Positions 8,535 to 17,468 of a stretch of 64,000 nt of DNA are shown piece by piece. Both the position numbers and the translations under genes were made by a program. Location: the NCBI GenBank assembly GCA_947475165.1, contig CANJLD010000015.1, positions 1 through 64,000 on the forward strand, written 5' to 3'. Below the pieces are notes generated by a model. That model was not told the origin of the DNA, ran no database searches, and was given only the letters and a program-made list of their open reading frames with translations. This DNA is from Bacteroidota bacterium. GTDB lineage: Bacteria; Bacteroidota; Bacteroidia; Chitinophagales; LD1. Each line of letters opens with the position of its first letter. Position 1 is the stretch's first letter.

Positions 8535-9461
8535 TTATTTATCGGTGGAAGGAAATTTGTAAATGTCTTTCCTCAGTTTTTCGATGCTGTTGAACAGTTG
8601 GGAAAATTTTTGTTCGCTTCCGAAAGCTTTTTCTTCCATTGCTGAAACGAATTTCTTCAAATCGTTTTTGCTAAACCGCGAGTAGTCGCTGAAAACAGCC
8701 ATCAATCCGCAAAGCTCCATTGCCAAAGAATTGCTTTGTACGGTTTTCGGAACCTTCAATTTGTGCTGCCTGCATGCTTTTTGCAAAGCAGAAAAGCACA
8801 ACTGAAAATAATCAGAGAAGTTTCCCGAATATTTTTCGGCTACTATTTTTTGCATTTGGGTCAACACTTCCTGATGTGAGGAATGCATATGTGGAGATAG
8901 GCTCAAAATCATTTCGGTGTTTGAAAACTTGCGCAGCACGGCAGCAGGAGAACGATATTTTTTATCAGCAGTTCGCTTATTAGATTCTTCTTCTGCCAAG
9001 GCTTGTAACTTCTCATCATTCGGACGAAATCCTAAACGGTGATAAAACCAAAATGCACCAGAGGCAATTGCATCTTCATTCTTCTGACCAATCTGATAAG
9101 GCGCAACCTGAAAACAATTCGCTCCGAACCTAAGATGATAAAGACGATACAAGTGTGCAAACAAATAAGCCGATTCACCTCCGCGAAAAGGAGGAAACAC
9201 ATTCCCCGCGAGCTTGGTGCGATCAAAAAATATCCATCCACCCCCATAAGAAACGGGTACACCGTTCCGAAACGCCATGTAGGAAACATAACTCTCGCAG
9301 GAAAGCCGCCACGGAGGACGCATGAAGTAAAGAGCAATGGTGATGCCACGACCGATGTCGTATAACTCTGTATCAGTATTTTCTGCATAGGTGATAGGGT
9401 CAATTTCGCGGTAGTTGGAGCAGAGTACGCCTTTGGTGATGTCGCAGAGATTTTTTTTCAT
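8535..9461 (-). CDS. Unknown conserved protein, C-terminal part of a frameshifted gene
   Basis: An open frame of 308 residues whose apparent start (MKKNLCDITKG) is formed by the A8 run at 9451-9458. It overlaps the end of the upstream frame by 62 bp in the +1 frame. Removing one A joins the two into one protein of about 567 residues. The region about residues 65-150 has a conserved-looking core (SYGGGWIFFD, PPFRGGESAYLFAHLYRLY, ASGAFWFYHRLGFRP), which I recall from uncharacterised bacterial proteins without a known activity. It has no signal peptide. The frameshift may be a mutation, a slippage site or a sequencing error. Confidence 0.7.
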   Translation of the reverse strand: MKKNLCDITKGVLCSNYREIDPITYAENTDTELYDIGRGITIALYFMRPPWRLSCESYVSYMAFRNGVPVSYGGGWIFFDRTKLAGNVFPPFRGGESAYLFAHLYRLYHLRFGANCFQVAPYQIGQKNEDAIASGAFWFYHRLGFRPNDEKLQALAEEESNKRTADKKYRSPAAVLRKFSNTEMILSLSPHMHSSHQEVLTQMQKIVAEKYSGNFSDYFQLCFSALQKACRQHKLKVPKTVQSNSLAMELCGLMAVFSDYSRFSKNDLKKFVSAMEEKAFGSEQKFSQLFNSIEKLRKDIYKFPSTDK

Positions 9462-10236
9462 CGATATTTAAAGAAACGGGATGAAGTTTTTTATCGCTGA
9501 AAATTTTCTTAAGGTCGGCATGATGAATTAAATGTGATGAATTGAAGAAATATTTCTTTCCAAAGTTTGCACGGGCAAACGACCGTGTAGGAGAATAAGA
9601 ATTTGTTTGCCAGTCAATATAAATAGAAAGCTGTTCGAAAAGCTGCTCTTTTGATTTGTCAGGGATGGAAGAAGAAGCAAACTGGGTTAATGTCCAGGTA
9701 AGCACATCTAAGGATTTATTATTTACGGTTGCTTTTTTTGCGAGCGATTCAAGCGAGTGTTCATGGTTATCGAAAAGCGCTTCACCAACAGCAGGTGGAA
9801 GAATCTGCTTGAAAACATTGCCGACAACTTCTTTCGGTGCCCCACAACTTGAAAAAGAAATTTCATCCCGATAGTTTTCCGTCAGCCACTTTATCAATTC
9901 ATAGCTAAATGAAGAGCGGATTACCGAATGCGCCACAGCGGATTCTGTGAGTTTCCAAATATCAGCATCGTTTGCAGCATCGAGAAATGATTTTGTTTTC
10001 TCACTCAAATTTCTCAATGCTCCGTTAGCCGCATCAAATACTTTCTGATTATCGGCAAAAGCAAGCAGGCAAAGAAGGCGGTCGTGAAAAGCGATAATGT
10101 CTTCGCAGTTTTGTAAATCCTCTTTATCCAGCTTTTCTATGAGCGATACTTTTTCTTCTGAAGTTTTTTTATCGAACCGGAATTGAGTTTCAGTTAAGTG
10201 ACGGATGATTTTATATGCCTGCATTGGCGTATACAT
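9400..10236 (-). CDS. Unknown protein, N-terminal part of a frameshifted gene
   Basis: A 278-residue open frame, mainly helical by composition. Its last ~20 residues after DEKK (SLRHHQRRTLLQLPRN) look like out-of-frame translation, because the other frame continues into a well-structured protein. The true product probably runs from MYTPMQAYK here through to the stop at 8535. The start at 10236 lies 98 bp from the divergent uvrD start. No domain is recognised. The real coding content in this frame ends near 9451-9458. Confidence 0.65.
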   Translation of the reverse strand: MYTPMQAYKIIRHLTETQFRFDKKTSEEKVSLIEKLDKEDLQNCEDIIAFHDRLLCLLAFADNQKVFDAANGALRNLSEKTKSFLDAANDADIWKLTESAVAHSVIRSSFSYELIKWLTENYRDEISFSSCGAPKEVVGNVFKQILPPAVGEALFDNHEHSLESLAKKATVNNKSLDVLTWTLTQFASSSIPDKSKEQLFEQLSIYIDWQTNSYSPTRSFARANFGKKYFFNSSHLIHHADLKKIFSDKKLHPVSLNIDEKKSLRHHQRRTLLQLPRN

Positions 10237-10321
10237 TTTCAGTAAAAGTAAAAATGTAAATCAGTAGAAAAGTTTCCATGCGCTTGTTCAAAATTCTTTA
10301 CGTGCATCTTTCTGCTTGGGT

Positions 10322-10329
10322 TATTTTCG
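10322..10329 (+). promoter_or_regulatory. Probable -7 box immediately before uvrD
   Basis: TATTTTCG ends 5 nt before the ATG at 10335. The box lies inside the longer open frame that begins at 10278, which argues for the downstream start and for a leaderless or nearly leaderless mRNA. Confidence 0.4.
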
Positions 10330-10334
10330 CCCTC

Positions 10335-12629
10335 ATGTCGTATTTAGATGAATTAAATGATGTGCAGCGCGAAGCGGTTATCCATTCTGATGGCCCAACG
10401 CTGATTGTGGCGGGTCCTGGCTCGGGCAAAACACGCGTGCTTACTTACCGCATTGCTCACTTGCTGAATAAAGGTGCCGACCCTTTTGGAATTCTTGCGC
10501 TTACGTTTACCAATAAAGCATCGGAGGCCATGCGTGCACGCATCGAAAAAATTTCGGGCAACAATGCGCGCAGTTTATACATGGGCACTTTCCACTCGGT
10601 ATTTGCGCGGATTTTGAGAGTGGAAGCACCGAAGATTGGTTACCCTTCCAACTTTACTATTTACGATGCAGAAGATTCGAAGTCGCTGATAAAAACGATT
10701 ATCAAAGAGCAGGGGCTGGATGATAAAATCTATAAACCCAATCAGGTTTACAACCGGATTTCTTCCATGAAGAATTCCTTGATTACTCCGCAAGCATACG
10801 CACAAGATGGAGAGCTATTAACCGAAGACCAAAATCAAAGACGACCGGCAACAGGTACGCTTTACCAGATTTATTGCGACCGGTGTTTCAAAAGCGGAGC
10901 GATGGATTTTGATGATTTGTTGCTGAACACGCATGTTATCCTCGAGAAATTTCCCGATGTGCTTTACCGGTATCAGCACAAATTCCGCTATGTTTTGATT
11001 GATGAGTTTCAGGACACGAATTATCTGCAATACGAAATCGTGCGCAAGATTGCCGATGTGTTTCAAAATATTACGGTAGTAGGCGATGACGCACAAAGTA
11101 TCTACGCGTTTCGCGGAGCAACCATTGACAACATCCTGAATTTTGAAAAAGATTTTCCCGAGCTGAAAGTTTATAAGCTCGAACAGAACTATCGCTCCAC
11201 ACAAAAAATTGTCAAGGCAGCGAATGAGTTGATTCACCGGAACAAGAATCAAATCAAAAAAGAAATCTGGACGCAAAACGATAAAGGCGAAGACATAAAG
11301 ATTGTCCGTACACCAAGCGATAACGAAGAAGGAAGATGGGTGGCAGATTCTATTCAGGAATTAAAATTTCGAGAGCAGTATAAGAACAACGACTTTGCTA
11401 TTCTTTATCGCACCAATGCTCAATCGCGCGCGTTTGAAGAAGCTTTGCGCAGATTGAATATTCCGTATAAGATATACGGAGGCATGAGTTTCTATCAACG
11501 GAAGGAAGTAAAGGATTTGCTCAGCTACATGAAGCTGACCGTAAATCATAACGATGAAGAAGCGTTGAAGCGGGTTATCAATTACCCTGCACGCGGCATT
11601 GGTCAAACAACGCTTGATAAAATCGGCATCATTGCCACCAACGAAGGTAAGAGTATGTGGGAAGTGCTCGATACCATTTTCATGACTGATTTTTCTGCGC
11701 GCACTAAAAATGCGATTGAAGAATTTGTGATGATGATAAAAAGTTTTGCCGCGCAGCAATTGAAGATGACGGCTTATGATTTAGCCGCACACATCGGCAA
11801 GACCACCAAACTTATTGCAGAATTATACAACGATAAAACCGTTGAGGGAATTGCGCGTTACGAAAACATTCAGGAGTTGTTAAACTCCATCAAAGAATTT
11901 GTGGAAGATGATGAAGTGGCTGAAAATATTTCTGCCGAAGATGCAGCGGGTTTGGCTAACGATAAAACGCTTGGCTCATTTCTTCAAACCGTAACACTCC
12001 TAACCGGTGATGAAAAAAGCGCAGAGAATATCGACAGCGTAAAAATGATGACGATTCACTCGGCAAAAGGTTTGGAGTTTCCAACCGTATACGTGGTGGG
12101 TCTGGAAGAAAATCTTTTCCCCGGTGCGCAGTCGCTTTACAGTTTAGAAGATTTGGAAGAAGAGCGAAGATTATTTTATGTGGCAATTACACGCGCTGAA
12201 TCGCGCTTGTTTTTGACGTATGCCAACACGCGCTACAAATTCGGTCAGTTAAATTATTGCGAAGCGAGCCGGTTCATACAAGAGGTTCCCGAAAACGTAG
12301 TTTCCTATCATGGCGATTTGAAAAAACCGAAAGTGCATCAACCGCAACATCAGCCCATTTCTACTTTCTCAAGAATTGTTTCGCCTGCATCTCCTAAGCC
12401 AATATCGCAACCGGTTCAGTCACACCCGATAGAACCGTTTATTCCGGATGATGCCAATACTTTGCAAACCGGTATGGAAGTGCTGCACGAAAAATTTGGT
12501 GAAGGCAAAGTTGTTTCTATTGAAGGCAGCGGAGTAAATAAAATTGCCTCTATCTTTTTCAGTGCCTACGGAGTGAAGAAAATCATGCTCAAATTTGCTA
12601 AGGTGAAAATTTTGAGTGGAGGTAATTAA
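10335..12629 (+). CDS. pcrA: UvrD/PcrA-type superfamily 1 DNA helicase
   Basis: An ATP-dependent 3'-5' helicase of 765 residues for repair and replication restart. I chose the ATG at 10335 (MSYLDELNDVQREAV), because homologues begin this way and the extra 19 residues of the longer frame look non-native. Motifs in order are Walker A GPGSGKT (27-33), DEFQD (about 224), GDDAQSIYAFRGA (about 251), QNYRS (about 284), TIHSAKGLEF (about 574) and VAITRA. The C-terminal segment GMEVLHEKFGEGKVVSIEG is the Tudor-like RNA polymerase-contacting region of PcrA. It appears to be transcribed alone. Confidence 0.95.
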   Translation: MSYLDELNDVQREAVIHSDGPTLIVAGPGSGKTRVLTYRIAHLLNKGADPFGILALTFTNKASEAMRARIEKISGNNARSLYMGTFHSVFARILRVEAPKIGYPSNFTIYDAEDSKSLIKTIIKEQGLDDKIYKPNQVYNRISSMKNSLITPQAYAQDGELLTEDQNQRRPATGTLYQIYCDRCFKSGAMDFDDLLLNTHVILEKFPDVLYRYQHKFRYVLIDEFQDTNYLQYEIVRKIADVFQNITVVGDDAQSIYAFRGATIDNILNFEKDFPELKVYKLEQNYRSTQKIVKAANELIHRNKNQIKKEIWTQNDKGEDIKIVRTPSDNEEGRWVADSIQELKFREQYKNNDFAILYRTNAQSRAFEEALRRLNIPYKIYGGMSFYQRKEVKDLLSYMKLTVNHNDEEALKRVINYPARGIGQTTLDKIGIIATNEGKSMWEVLDTIFMTDFSARTKNAIEEFVMMIKSFAAQQLKMTAYDLAAHIGKTTKLIAELYNDKTVEGIARYENIQELLNSIKEFVEDDEVAENISAEDAAGLANDKTLGSFLQTVTLLTGDEKSAENIDSVKMMTIHSAKGLEFPTVYVVGLEENLFPGAQSLYSLEDLEEERRLFYVAITRAESRLFLTYANTRYKFGQLNYCEASRFIQEVPENVVSYHGDLKKPKVHQPQHQPISTFSRIVSPASPKPISQPVQSHPIEPFIPDDANTLQTGMEVLHEKFGEGKVVSIEGSGVNKIASIFFSAYGVKKIMLKFAKVKILSGGN

Positions 12630-12804
12630 GCCCGGTTTGGCATTTCAGAATTTTATCTCCATGTTTACATCGTCTTCACAAAGGCAGTTTGATTTTTGAG
12701 CGTTGATAATCCTTCCTTTCAATTCGCAAGAAAATCTTCAAAACAGCCGGTAGCAATTACAGAAAAAATTTTCTGATAAAGTCATTTATATAAATCAAAC
12801 AGCT

Positions 12805-13470
12805 ATGGATTATAATTCAAGCAGAAGTAAATTAGTATTGAAAGAATACGGCCGCCACGTTCAAAAAATCGTAGAGAATTGCGTAAAGGAAAAAGACCCT
12901 GTTAAGCGAAACATCTTCGCGAAAGAAATCATTGAGTTGATGGGTCAACTCAATCCGCACTTGCGCAACGTTGAAGATTTCCGTCACAAATTGTGGGACC
13001 ATCTTTTTATTATGAGCGATTATAAATTAGATGTTGATTCACCATATCCAATTAAAGGCCGCGCAGAAATTGAGAAAAAACCCAAGCCGCTGCCTTATCC
13101 GCAATCGAGAATTAAATACAAGCATTACGGAAAAAATGTGGAAGCTCTGGTTGCAAAAGCCGTTGAAACTAAAGACGCAGAAAAGCAAGCAGGCTTTACA
13201 CAATGCATCGGTAATTTCATGAAGCTGGTTTACCAAAACTGGAGCCAGGAGGAAGTGAACAACGAAACAATTAAGAATGATGTCCGGTTACTTTCAAAAG
13301 GCAAGTTGCAGATTTCTGACGACCAGGATATTGATTCGCTCGCACGCGCTAACCGGATAAAAAAACCGCAGGACAACAACAACCGCAAAGGCGGAGGCGG
13401 TGGAAAATTCCGTCATGGAAGTGGAGGCGGTGGAGGAAGAAATAAGAATTTTAAGAAGAAAAAGTATTAA
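12805..13470 (+). CDS. DUF4290 family protein
   Basis: A 221-residue cytoplasmic protein of a family found in Bacteroidota. The opening MDYNSSRSKLVLKEYGRH and the segment ELMGQLNPHLR with KLWDHLFIMSDY are characteristic. The C-terminal 45 residues are a low-complexity tail rich in Gly, Lys, Arg and Asn (GGGGGKFRHGSGGGGG), suggesting RNA or nucleic-acid contact, but the function is not established. It is followed by a terminator and precedes murA, a neighbourhood I recall as common in this phylum. Confidence 0.88.
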   Translation: MDYNSSRSKLVLKEYGRHVQKIVENCVKEKDPVKRNIFAKEIIELMGQLNPHLRNVEDFRHKLWDHLFIMSDYKLDVDSPYPIKGRAEIEKKPKPLPYPQSRIKYKHYGKNVEALVAKAVETKDAEKQAGFTQCIGNFMKLVYQNWSQEEVNNETIKNDVRLLSKGKLQISDDQDIDSLARANRIKKPQDNNNRKGGGGGKFRHGSGGGGGRNKNFKKKKY

Positions 13471-13489
13471 GACAAATTCCAAAAAATCC

Positions 13490-13520
13490 CTTGCAAATTT
13501 TGCGAGGGATTTTTGTTTTT
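13490..13520 (+). terminator. Rho-independent terminator after the DUF4290 gene
   Basis: Stem aaatccct/agggattt with a short loop, followed by a T-rich run. Confidence 0.75.
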
Positions 13521-13611
13521 AGCCACTCCACAACATACTGTTTATACCTTCCATTCGTTTTAGTTTCAACCAATAACTGAATTGCTGATTTTAGTTGCTG
13601 AGATTGTATTG

Positions 13612-13646
13612 TCTAACATCTAATGTCTAATATCTAATGTCTAATT
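13612..13646. repeat. 7-bp tandem repeat containing the murA start codon
   Basis: Five heptamers: tctaaca, tctaatg, tctaata, tctaatg, tctaatt. The murA ATG (13637) is formed by unit 4 and its junction. A second ATG in unit 2 is in another frame. Loss or gain of one unit would alter the upstream sequence of murA but not its reading frame from the retained ATG. Confidence 0.7.
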
Positions 13647-14947
13647 CATTCGAAGTAATCGGTGGCAAAAAATTAAAAGGAGAAATAACTCCGCAAGGTG
13701 CGAAGAATGAAGCGTTGCAAATTCTTTGTGCGGTTCTTTTAACTCCTGAGAAAATAACCATCTCAAATATTCCCGCTATCCGCGATGTGCTTGCGCTGAT
13801 TGATATTCTGCAAGACCTTGGAGTGGAAGTAGAAAAACTGAGCGAAGATACTTACACCTTCAAAGCTGATAAAATAAACCTTGAGTTTCTGAAATCGGAT
13901 ACTTACAAAAAGAAAGGTGCATCGCTTCGCGGAAGTATTATGATTATGGGTCCGCTGCTTACGCGTTTCAAACACGCTTATCTTCCAAAACCCGGTGGCG
14001 ATAAAATTGGCAGAAGAAGACTAGACACGCACTTTCTCGGTTTCGAAAAACTCGGAGCTAAATTCAATTACGACAGCAATGAAACTTTTTACAGTGTTGA
14101 AGCAAGTAACCTTAAAGGAACTTATGTTTTGCTGGATGAGCCATCGGTAACCGGTACCGCCAATATTGTAATGACCGCAGTAATGGCAAAAGGAAAGACC
14201 ACTATTTTCAATGCTGCTTGCGAGCCATATCTGCAGCAACTTTGCGAAATGCTGAATCGCATGGGCGCAAAGATTACCGGTGTGGGCTCTAATCGGCTTT
14301 ATGTTGAAGGCGTAGAATATCTTGGAGGAACTGAGCACCGTATGTTGCCCGATATGATTGAGATTGGAAGTTTCATTGGTCTCGCAGCAATGACACAAAG
14401 CGAAATCACGATTAAGAATTGTCGTTTAGATATGCTCGGAAATATTCTTCCGGTGTTTGAAAAACTTGGGATTGAAATGGAGTATCGCGGAGACGATATT
14501 CATATTCCCGCCCGCGACCATTTCGAAATTCAACGATTTATTGATGGTTCGTTACTTACTGTTGCCGATGGTCCATGGCCGATGTTTACACCGGATTTGC
14601 TTTCAATAGTATTGGTAACGGCTGTGCAGGCAAAGGGCAGCGTGCTTATTCATCAAAAAATGTTTGAGAGCCGTTTGTTCTTTGTAGATAAACTGATTGA
14701 CATGGGCGCACAAATAATTCTTTGCGACCCGCACCGAGCAACAGTTATCGGTATTGACCGCGCCTACAAACTTCGCGGCATTACCATGAGTTCACCGGAT
14801 ATACGTGCCGGTGTTGCTTTGCTGATTGCAGCATTAAGTGCTGAAGGGAAGTCCACCATTAACAACAGCGAACAAATTGACCGCGGTTACCAGAGAATTG
14901 ATGAACGGTTGAATGCACTTGGCGCGCAGATTAAGCGCGTCAGTTAA
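13637..14947 (+). CDS. murA: UDP-N-acetylglucosamine 1-carboxyvinyltransferase
   Basis: First committed step of peptidoglycan synthesis: transfer of enolpyruvate from PEP to UDP-GlcNAc, in the cytoplasm. It has 436 residues, the normal length. The N-terminal GAKNEALQILCA and the inverted alpha/beta domain pattern are typical. The active-site loop reads PGGDKIGRRRLDTH, with Asp122 where E. coli has the fosfomycin-reactive Cys115, so the enzyme is expected to be intrinsically fosfomycin-insensitive. The start lies in a 7-bp repeat without a clear ribosome binding site. The stop overlaps the convergent DUF1569 gene by 4 bp. Confidence 0.96.
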   Translation: MSNSFEVIGGKKLKGEITPQGAKNEALQILCAVLLTPEKITISNIPAIRDVLALIDILQDLGVEVEKLSEDTYTFKADKINLEFLKSDTYKKKGASLRGSIMIMGPLLTRFKHAYLPKPGGDKIGRRRLDTHFLGFEKLGAKFNYDSNETFYSVEASNLKGTYVLLDEPSVTGTANIVMTAVMAKGKTTIFNAACEPYLQQLCEMLNRMGAKITGVGSNRLYVEGVEYLGGTEHRMLPDMIEIGSFIGLAAMTQSEITIKNCRLDMLGNILPVFEKLGIEMEYRGDDIHIPARDHFEIQRFIDGSLLTVADGPWPMFTPDLLSIVLVTAVQAKGSVLIHQKMFESRLFFVDKLIDMGAQIILCDPHRATVIGIDRAYKLRGITMSSPDIRAGVALLIAALSAEGKSTINNSEQIDRGYQRIDERLNALGAQIKRVS

Positions 14948-15402
14948 ATTCCAAACTGTTTCAGGTGATGGTCGAGATGCGTATACATCATTCGCGCCCA
15001 GTTTTCATCCGTAAATTTTCCAAGAAAAGGGTGGACGGTTAAAGTTTTTTTCGAAGGGAAACGATTTACTTCTTCAATCAAATGTTGTTTCAGTTCAGAA
15101 AAATTAATCGGGTTGATTCCACGCTCCACCATGTTAAGTTCAGGATACGTGGGTGTTTTTTCTTTCGGTGCAGCAATATCTGTGTGCAGAATAAAATAGC
15201 GAACCATTTTGTTGTGAAACCAACCTGTCCTTTTCGGTGTCACCTTTACATCTCCGTAAGCTACTTTCAAACCATCGTTGCAATGTTGCAGCATTTGGTT
15301 CACGTTCATTTTACCCCAATGCTGTTGAATATTCGGGCGAAGAAGGTTAATCCTCTCCGCCATTTCTTTCTTGGTTTCGGGCTGAAGTAGATTTTTTCGC
15401 AT
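14944..15402 (-). CDS. DUF1569 (DinB-like) protein
   Basis: A 152-residue cytoplasmic protein. The pattern HWGKMNVNQMLQHCNDGL near the N-terminus and HPFLGKFTDENWARMMYTHLDHHLKQFG at the C-terminus (His-rich, four-helix) fit the DUF1569 branch of DinB/YfiT-like proteins, which are probably metal-binding. The enzymatic role is not known. It is convergent with murA, overlapping its stop codon by 4 bp, and divergent from grpE. Confidence 0.82.
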   Translation of the reverse strand: MRKNLLQPETKKEMAERINLLRPNIQQHWGKMNVNQMLQHCNDGLKVAYGDVKVTPKRTGWFHNKMVRYFILHTDIAAPKEKTPTYPELNMVERGINPINFSELKQHLIEEVNRFPSKKTLTVHPFLGKFTDENWARMMYTHLDHHLKQFGI

Positions 15403-15550
15403 AGCGGTGATATGTTCCGCAAAATAGAAAATCGTCTGCCATTATTTCAAAACCTGCACATGCCCTGTCCTAAAGTCATTGCAAATCAGGTATATCTCGC
15501 CAATTTGTCCTTTATAGTCTGTCAGGCAAAAAAATTGATATTCGCACCGC

Positions 15551-15558
15551 TAAAATTG
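15551..15558 (+). promoter_or_regulatory. Weak -7-like box before grpE
   Basis: TAAAATTG (one mismatch to TAnnTTTG) ends 5 nt before the grpE ATG. No -33 element at correct spacing was seen and no CIRCE-type heat-shock operator is visible. Confidence 0.25.
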
Positions 15559-15563
15559 GAGCT

Positions 15564-16244
15564 ATGCAAGACAATTCTGAAAAAGACAATCTTAAAGACA
15601 AAGTAGAAGACATTAAAAATCAGGTAACTGAAAAAGCATCCGAGTTTGCTGCAGATGCAAAAGACAAAGCCGAAAACTTTGCCGGAAAAACTTTAGACGC
15701 AGCTGAAAAACTGCTGAACGATGTTTTCAAAAAAAATAAACCCGAAGAAGCGGAGTTTGAAGAAGAGATAACCGACCCAAAGGATATTGAAATTACTGAA
15801 TTGAAAAAGGAATTGGAAGAACTGCGCGATAAATATGTTCGCCTGTATGCCGATTTCGACAACGCAAGAAAGCGCATGGCAAAAGAAAAATTAGAATTGA
15901 TTCTTACTGCCAGCAAAGACGTGGTGAAAGATTTGTTAACGGTGCTTGATGATTTTGAGCGCGCTAAAAAAGCACTCGAAAAATCGGAAGATGTAAATGC
16001 AGTGAAAGACGGCTTGAATCTGATTCATACAAAACTTATAAGTACGCTTTCTTCAAAAGGATTGAAAGCAATGGAAAGCATTGGAGCCGATTTCGATGTC
16101 AACCATCATGAAGCCATTACTGAAATTCCTGCATCAACGCCTGAACAGGAAGGCAAAGTAATTGACGAAGCAGAAAAGGGGTATTTTTTGAACGATAAAA
16201 TAATCCGCTTCGCGAAAGTGATTGTAGGAAAGAAAGCTGAATAA
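15564..16244 (+). CDS. grpE: Nucleotide exchange factor GrpE
   Basis: Releases ADP from DnaK in the cytoplasmic Hsp70 cycle. It has 226 residues with a long charged N-terminal region (acidic and Lys-rich, probably coiled-coil, residues 1-85). The dimerisation helix contains KYVRLYADFDNARKRMAKE, and the C-terminal beta domain contains HHEAITEIPA and EKGYFLNDKIIRFAKVIVGK. It is followed 7 bp later by dnaJ, so the two form an operon. DnaK itself is not in the window. Confidence 0.95.
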   Translation: MQDNSEKDNLKDKVEDIKNQVTEKASEFAADAKDKAENFAGKTLDAAEKLLNDVFKKNKPEEAEFEEEITDPKDIEITELKKELEELRDKYVRLYADFDNARKRMAKEKLELILTASKDVVKDLLTVLDDFERAKKALEKSEDVNAVKDGLNLIHTKLISTLSSKGLKAMESIGADFDVNHHEAITEIPASTPEQEGKVIDEAEKGYFLNDKIIRFAKVIVGKKAE

Positions 16245-16251
16245 GTGAGCA

Positions 16252-17439
16252 ATGGCTAAACGCGACTATTACGAAATATTAGGTGTCACCAAAACTGCTT
16301 CTGCCGAGGAGATTAAGAAAGGGTACCGCAAGGTGGCTTTGCAATTTCACCCCGACAGAAATCAGGGAGATAAGAAAGCAGAAGAGAAATTTAAAGAAGC
16401 TGCTGAAGCTTACGAAATACTCAGCGATAAGGATAAGAAAGGCAAATACGACCAGTTTGGTCATGCCGGTATGGACCCGAGTAATTTTGGCGGACATAGT
16501 TATCAGGGCGGAAACATGGAAGATATCTTCCGCAACTTCGGAGATATTTTTGGTGGCGGAGGCGGAGGTGGTGGTGGGTTCGACCCGTTCGAAACATTTT
16601 TTGGCGGAGGCGGTGGAAGAGGAGGCCGTCAGCAAACGCGCGGCAAGCGCGGAACCAATTTACGCGTGCGCGTAAAACTCACATTACTAGAAGTAGCCAA
16701 CGGTGCGCACAAAAATCTCAAAGTAAAAAAGCATATCGAGTGTCATACCTGTCACGGCAGTGGAGCCAAGGATGCTTCATCGGTGGGCAAGTGTTCGGTG
16801 TGTGGCGGCAGTGGCGTAATGCGCAAAGTGCAGAACACTATTCTCGGTCAAATGCAAACTACTTCCACCTGTTATCAGTGCAACGGAAGCGGTCAACAGA
16901 TTACGAAAAAATGTCTCACCTGTAACGGGCTGGGAGTTGAATATGGAGAAGAAACTATTCAGGTAGATATTCCTGCCGGTGTGCAGGACGGCATGCAGCT
17001 TAGCATGAGCGGAAAAGGAAATGCAGGCGAGCAGGGCGGACCGGCTGGCGATTTAATTATTCAGGTAGAAGTAGAGCAGAATCCCGAACTGGAAGTTGAC
17101 GGACAGAATATTATTTACAACCTGCACATCAGTTTTATCGATGCGGTGCTTGGCTCGCAGGTAGAAGTGCCGACTATAGAAGGCAAGGCAAAATTCAAAA
17201 TTCCTGCAGGCACACAGGCGGGTAAAATTTTCCGCCTCAGCGGAAAAGGTTTGCCATCGGTAAACAGTTACGGTCGTGGCGACCAACTCATTCTCATTCA
17301 CGTTTATACTCCAAGCGACCTTTCAGCCGAAGAAAAAAAGTTGCTCGAAAAACTCCGCGAAAGCCCCAATTTTAAACCCAAGCCCGGTGTAAAACAGGAA
17401 CGCGGTTTCTTCGACAGAGTGAAGGATATGTTTGAATAG
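16252..17439 (+). CDS. dnaJ: Chaperone DnaJ (Hsp40)
   Basis: Type I J-protein that presents clients to DnaK and stimulates its ATPase. The 395 residues comprise a J domain (1-70, with HPD in FHPDRNQ), a G/F-rich linker (about 80-130), and four zinc-binding CxxCxGxG repeats ([32 protein letters not shown]; about 163-225). The C-terminal substrate-binding domain follows. It is the second gene of the grpE-dnaJ operon. All expected features are intact. Confidence 0.97.
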   Translation: MAKRDYYEILGVTKTASAEEIKKGYRKVALQFHPDRNQGDKKAEEKFKEAAEAYEILSDKDKKGKYDQFGHAGMDPSNFGGHSYQGGNMEDIFRNFGDIFGGGGGGGGGFDPFETFFGGGGGRGGRQQTRGKRGTNLRVRVKLTLLEVANGAHKNLKVKKHIECHTCHGSGAKDASSVGKCSVCGGSGVMRKVQNTILGQMQTTSTCYQCNGSGQQITKKCLTCNGLGVEYGEETIQVDIPAGVQDGMQLSMSGKGNAGEQGGPAGDLIIQVEVEQNPELEVDGQNIIYNLHISFIDAVLGSQVEVPTIEGKAKFKIPAGTQAGKIFRLSGKGLPSVNSYGRGDQLILIHVYTPSDLSAEEKKLLEKLRESPNFKPKPGVKQERGFFDRVKDMFE

Positions 17440-17456
17440 TTCATCACAGTTTATTC

Positions 17457-17464
17457 TACTTTCG
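17457..17464 (+). promoter_or_regulatory. Probable -7 box immediately before the ABC ATPase gene
   Basis: TACTTTCG ends 4 nt before the ATG, and a TTTG (17431-17434) lies 22 bp upstream of it, giving a plausible -33/-7 pair that overlaps the end of dnaJ. It predicts a leaderless transcript. Confidence 0.45.
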
Positions 17465-17468
17465 CCTC

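Noticed and set aside
10278-10334. Upstream start for the UvrD/PcrA gene
   Set aside because: It would add 19 residues not typical of the family, and a promoter-like TATTTTCG lies inside it, 5 nt before the ATG at 10335.
16283-16675. Frames of 118-130 residues overlapping dnaJ on both strands
   Set aside because: They arise from the codon bias of dnaJ; the dnaJ frame carries all domain motifs.
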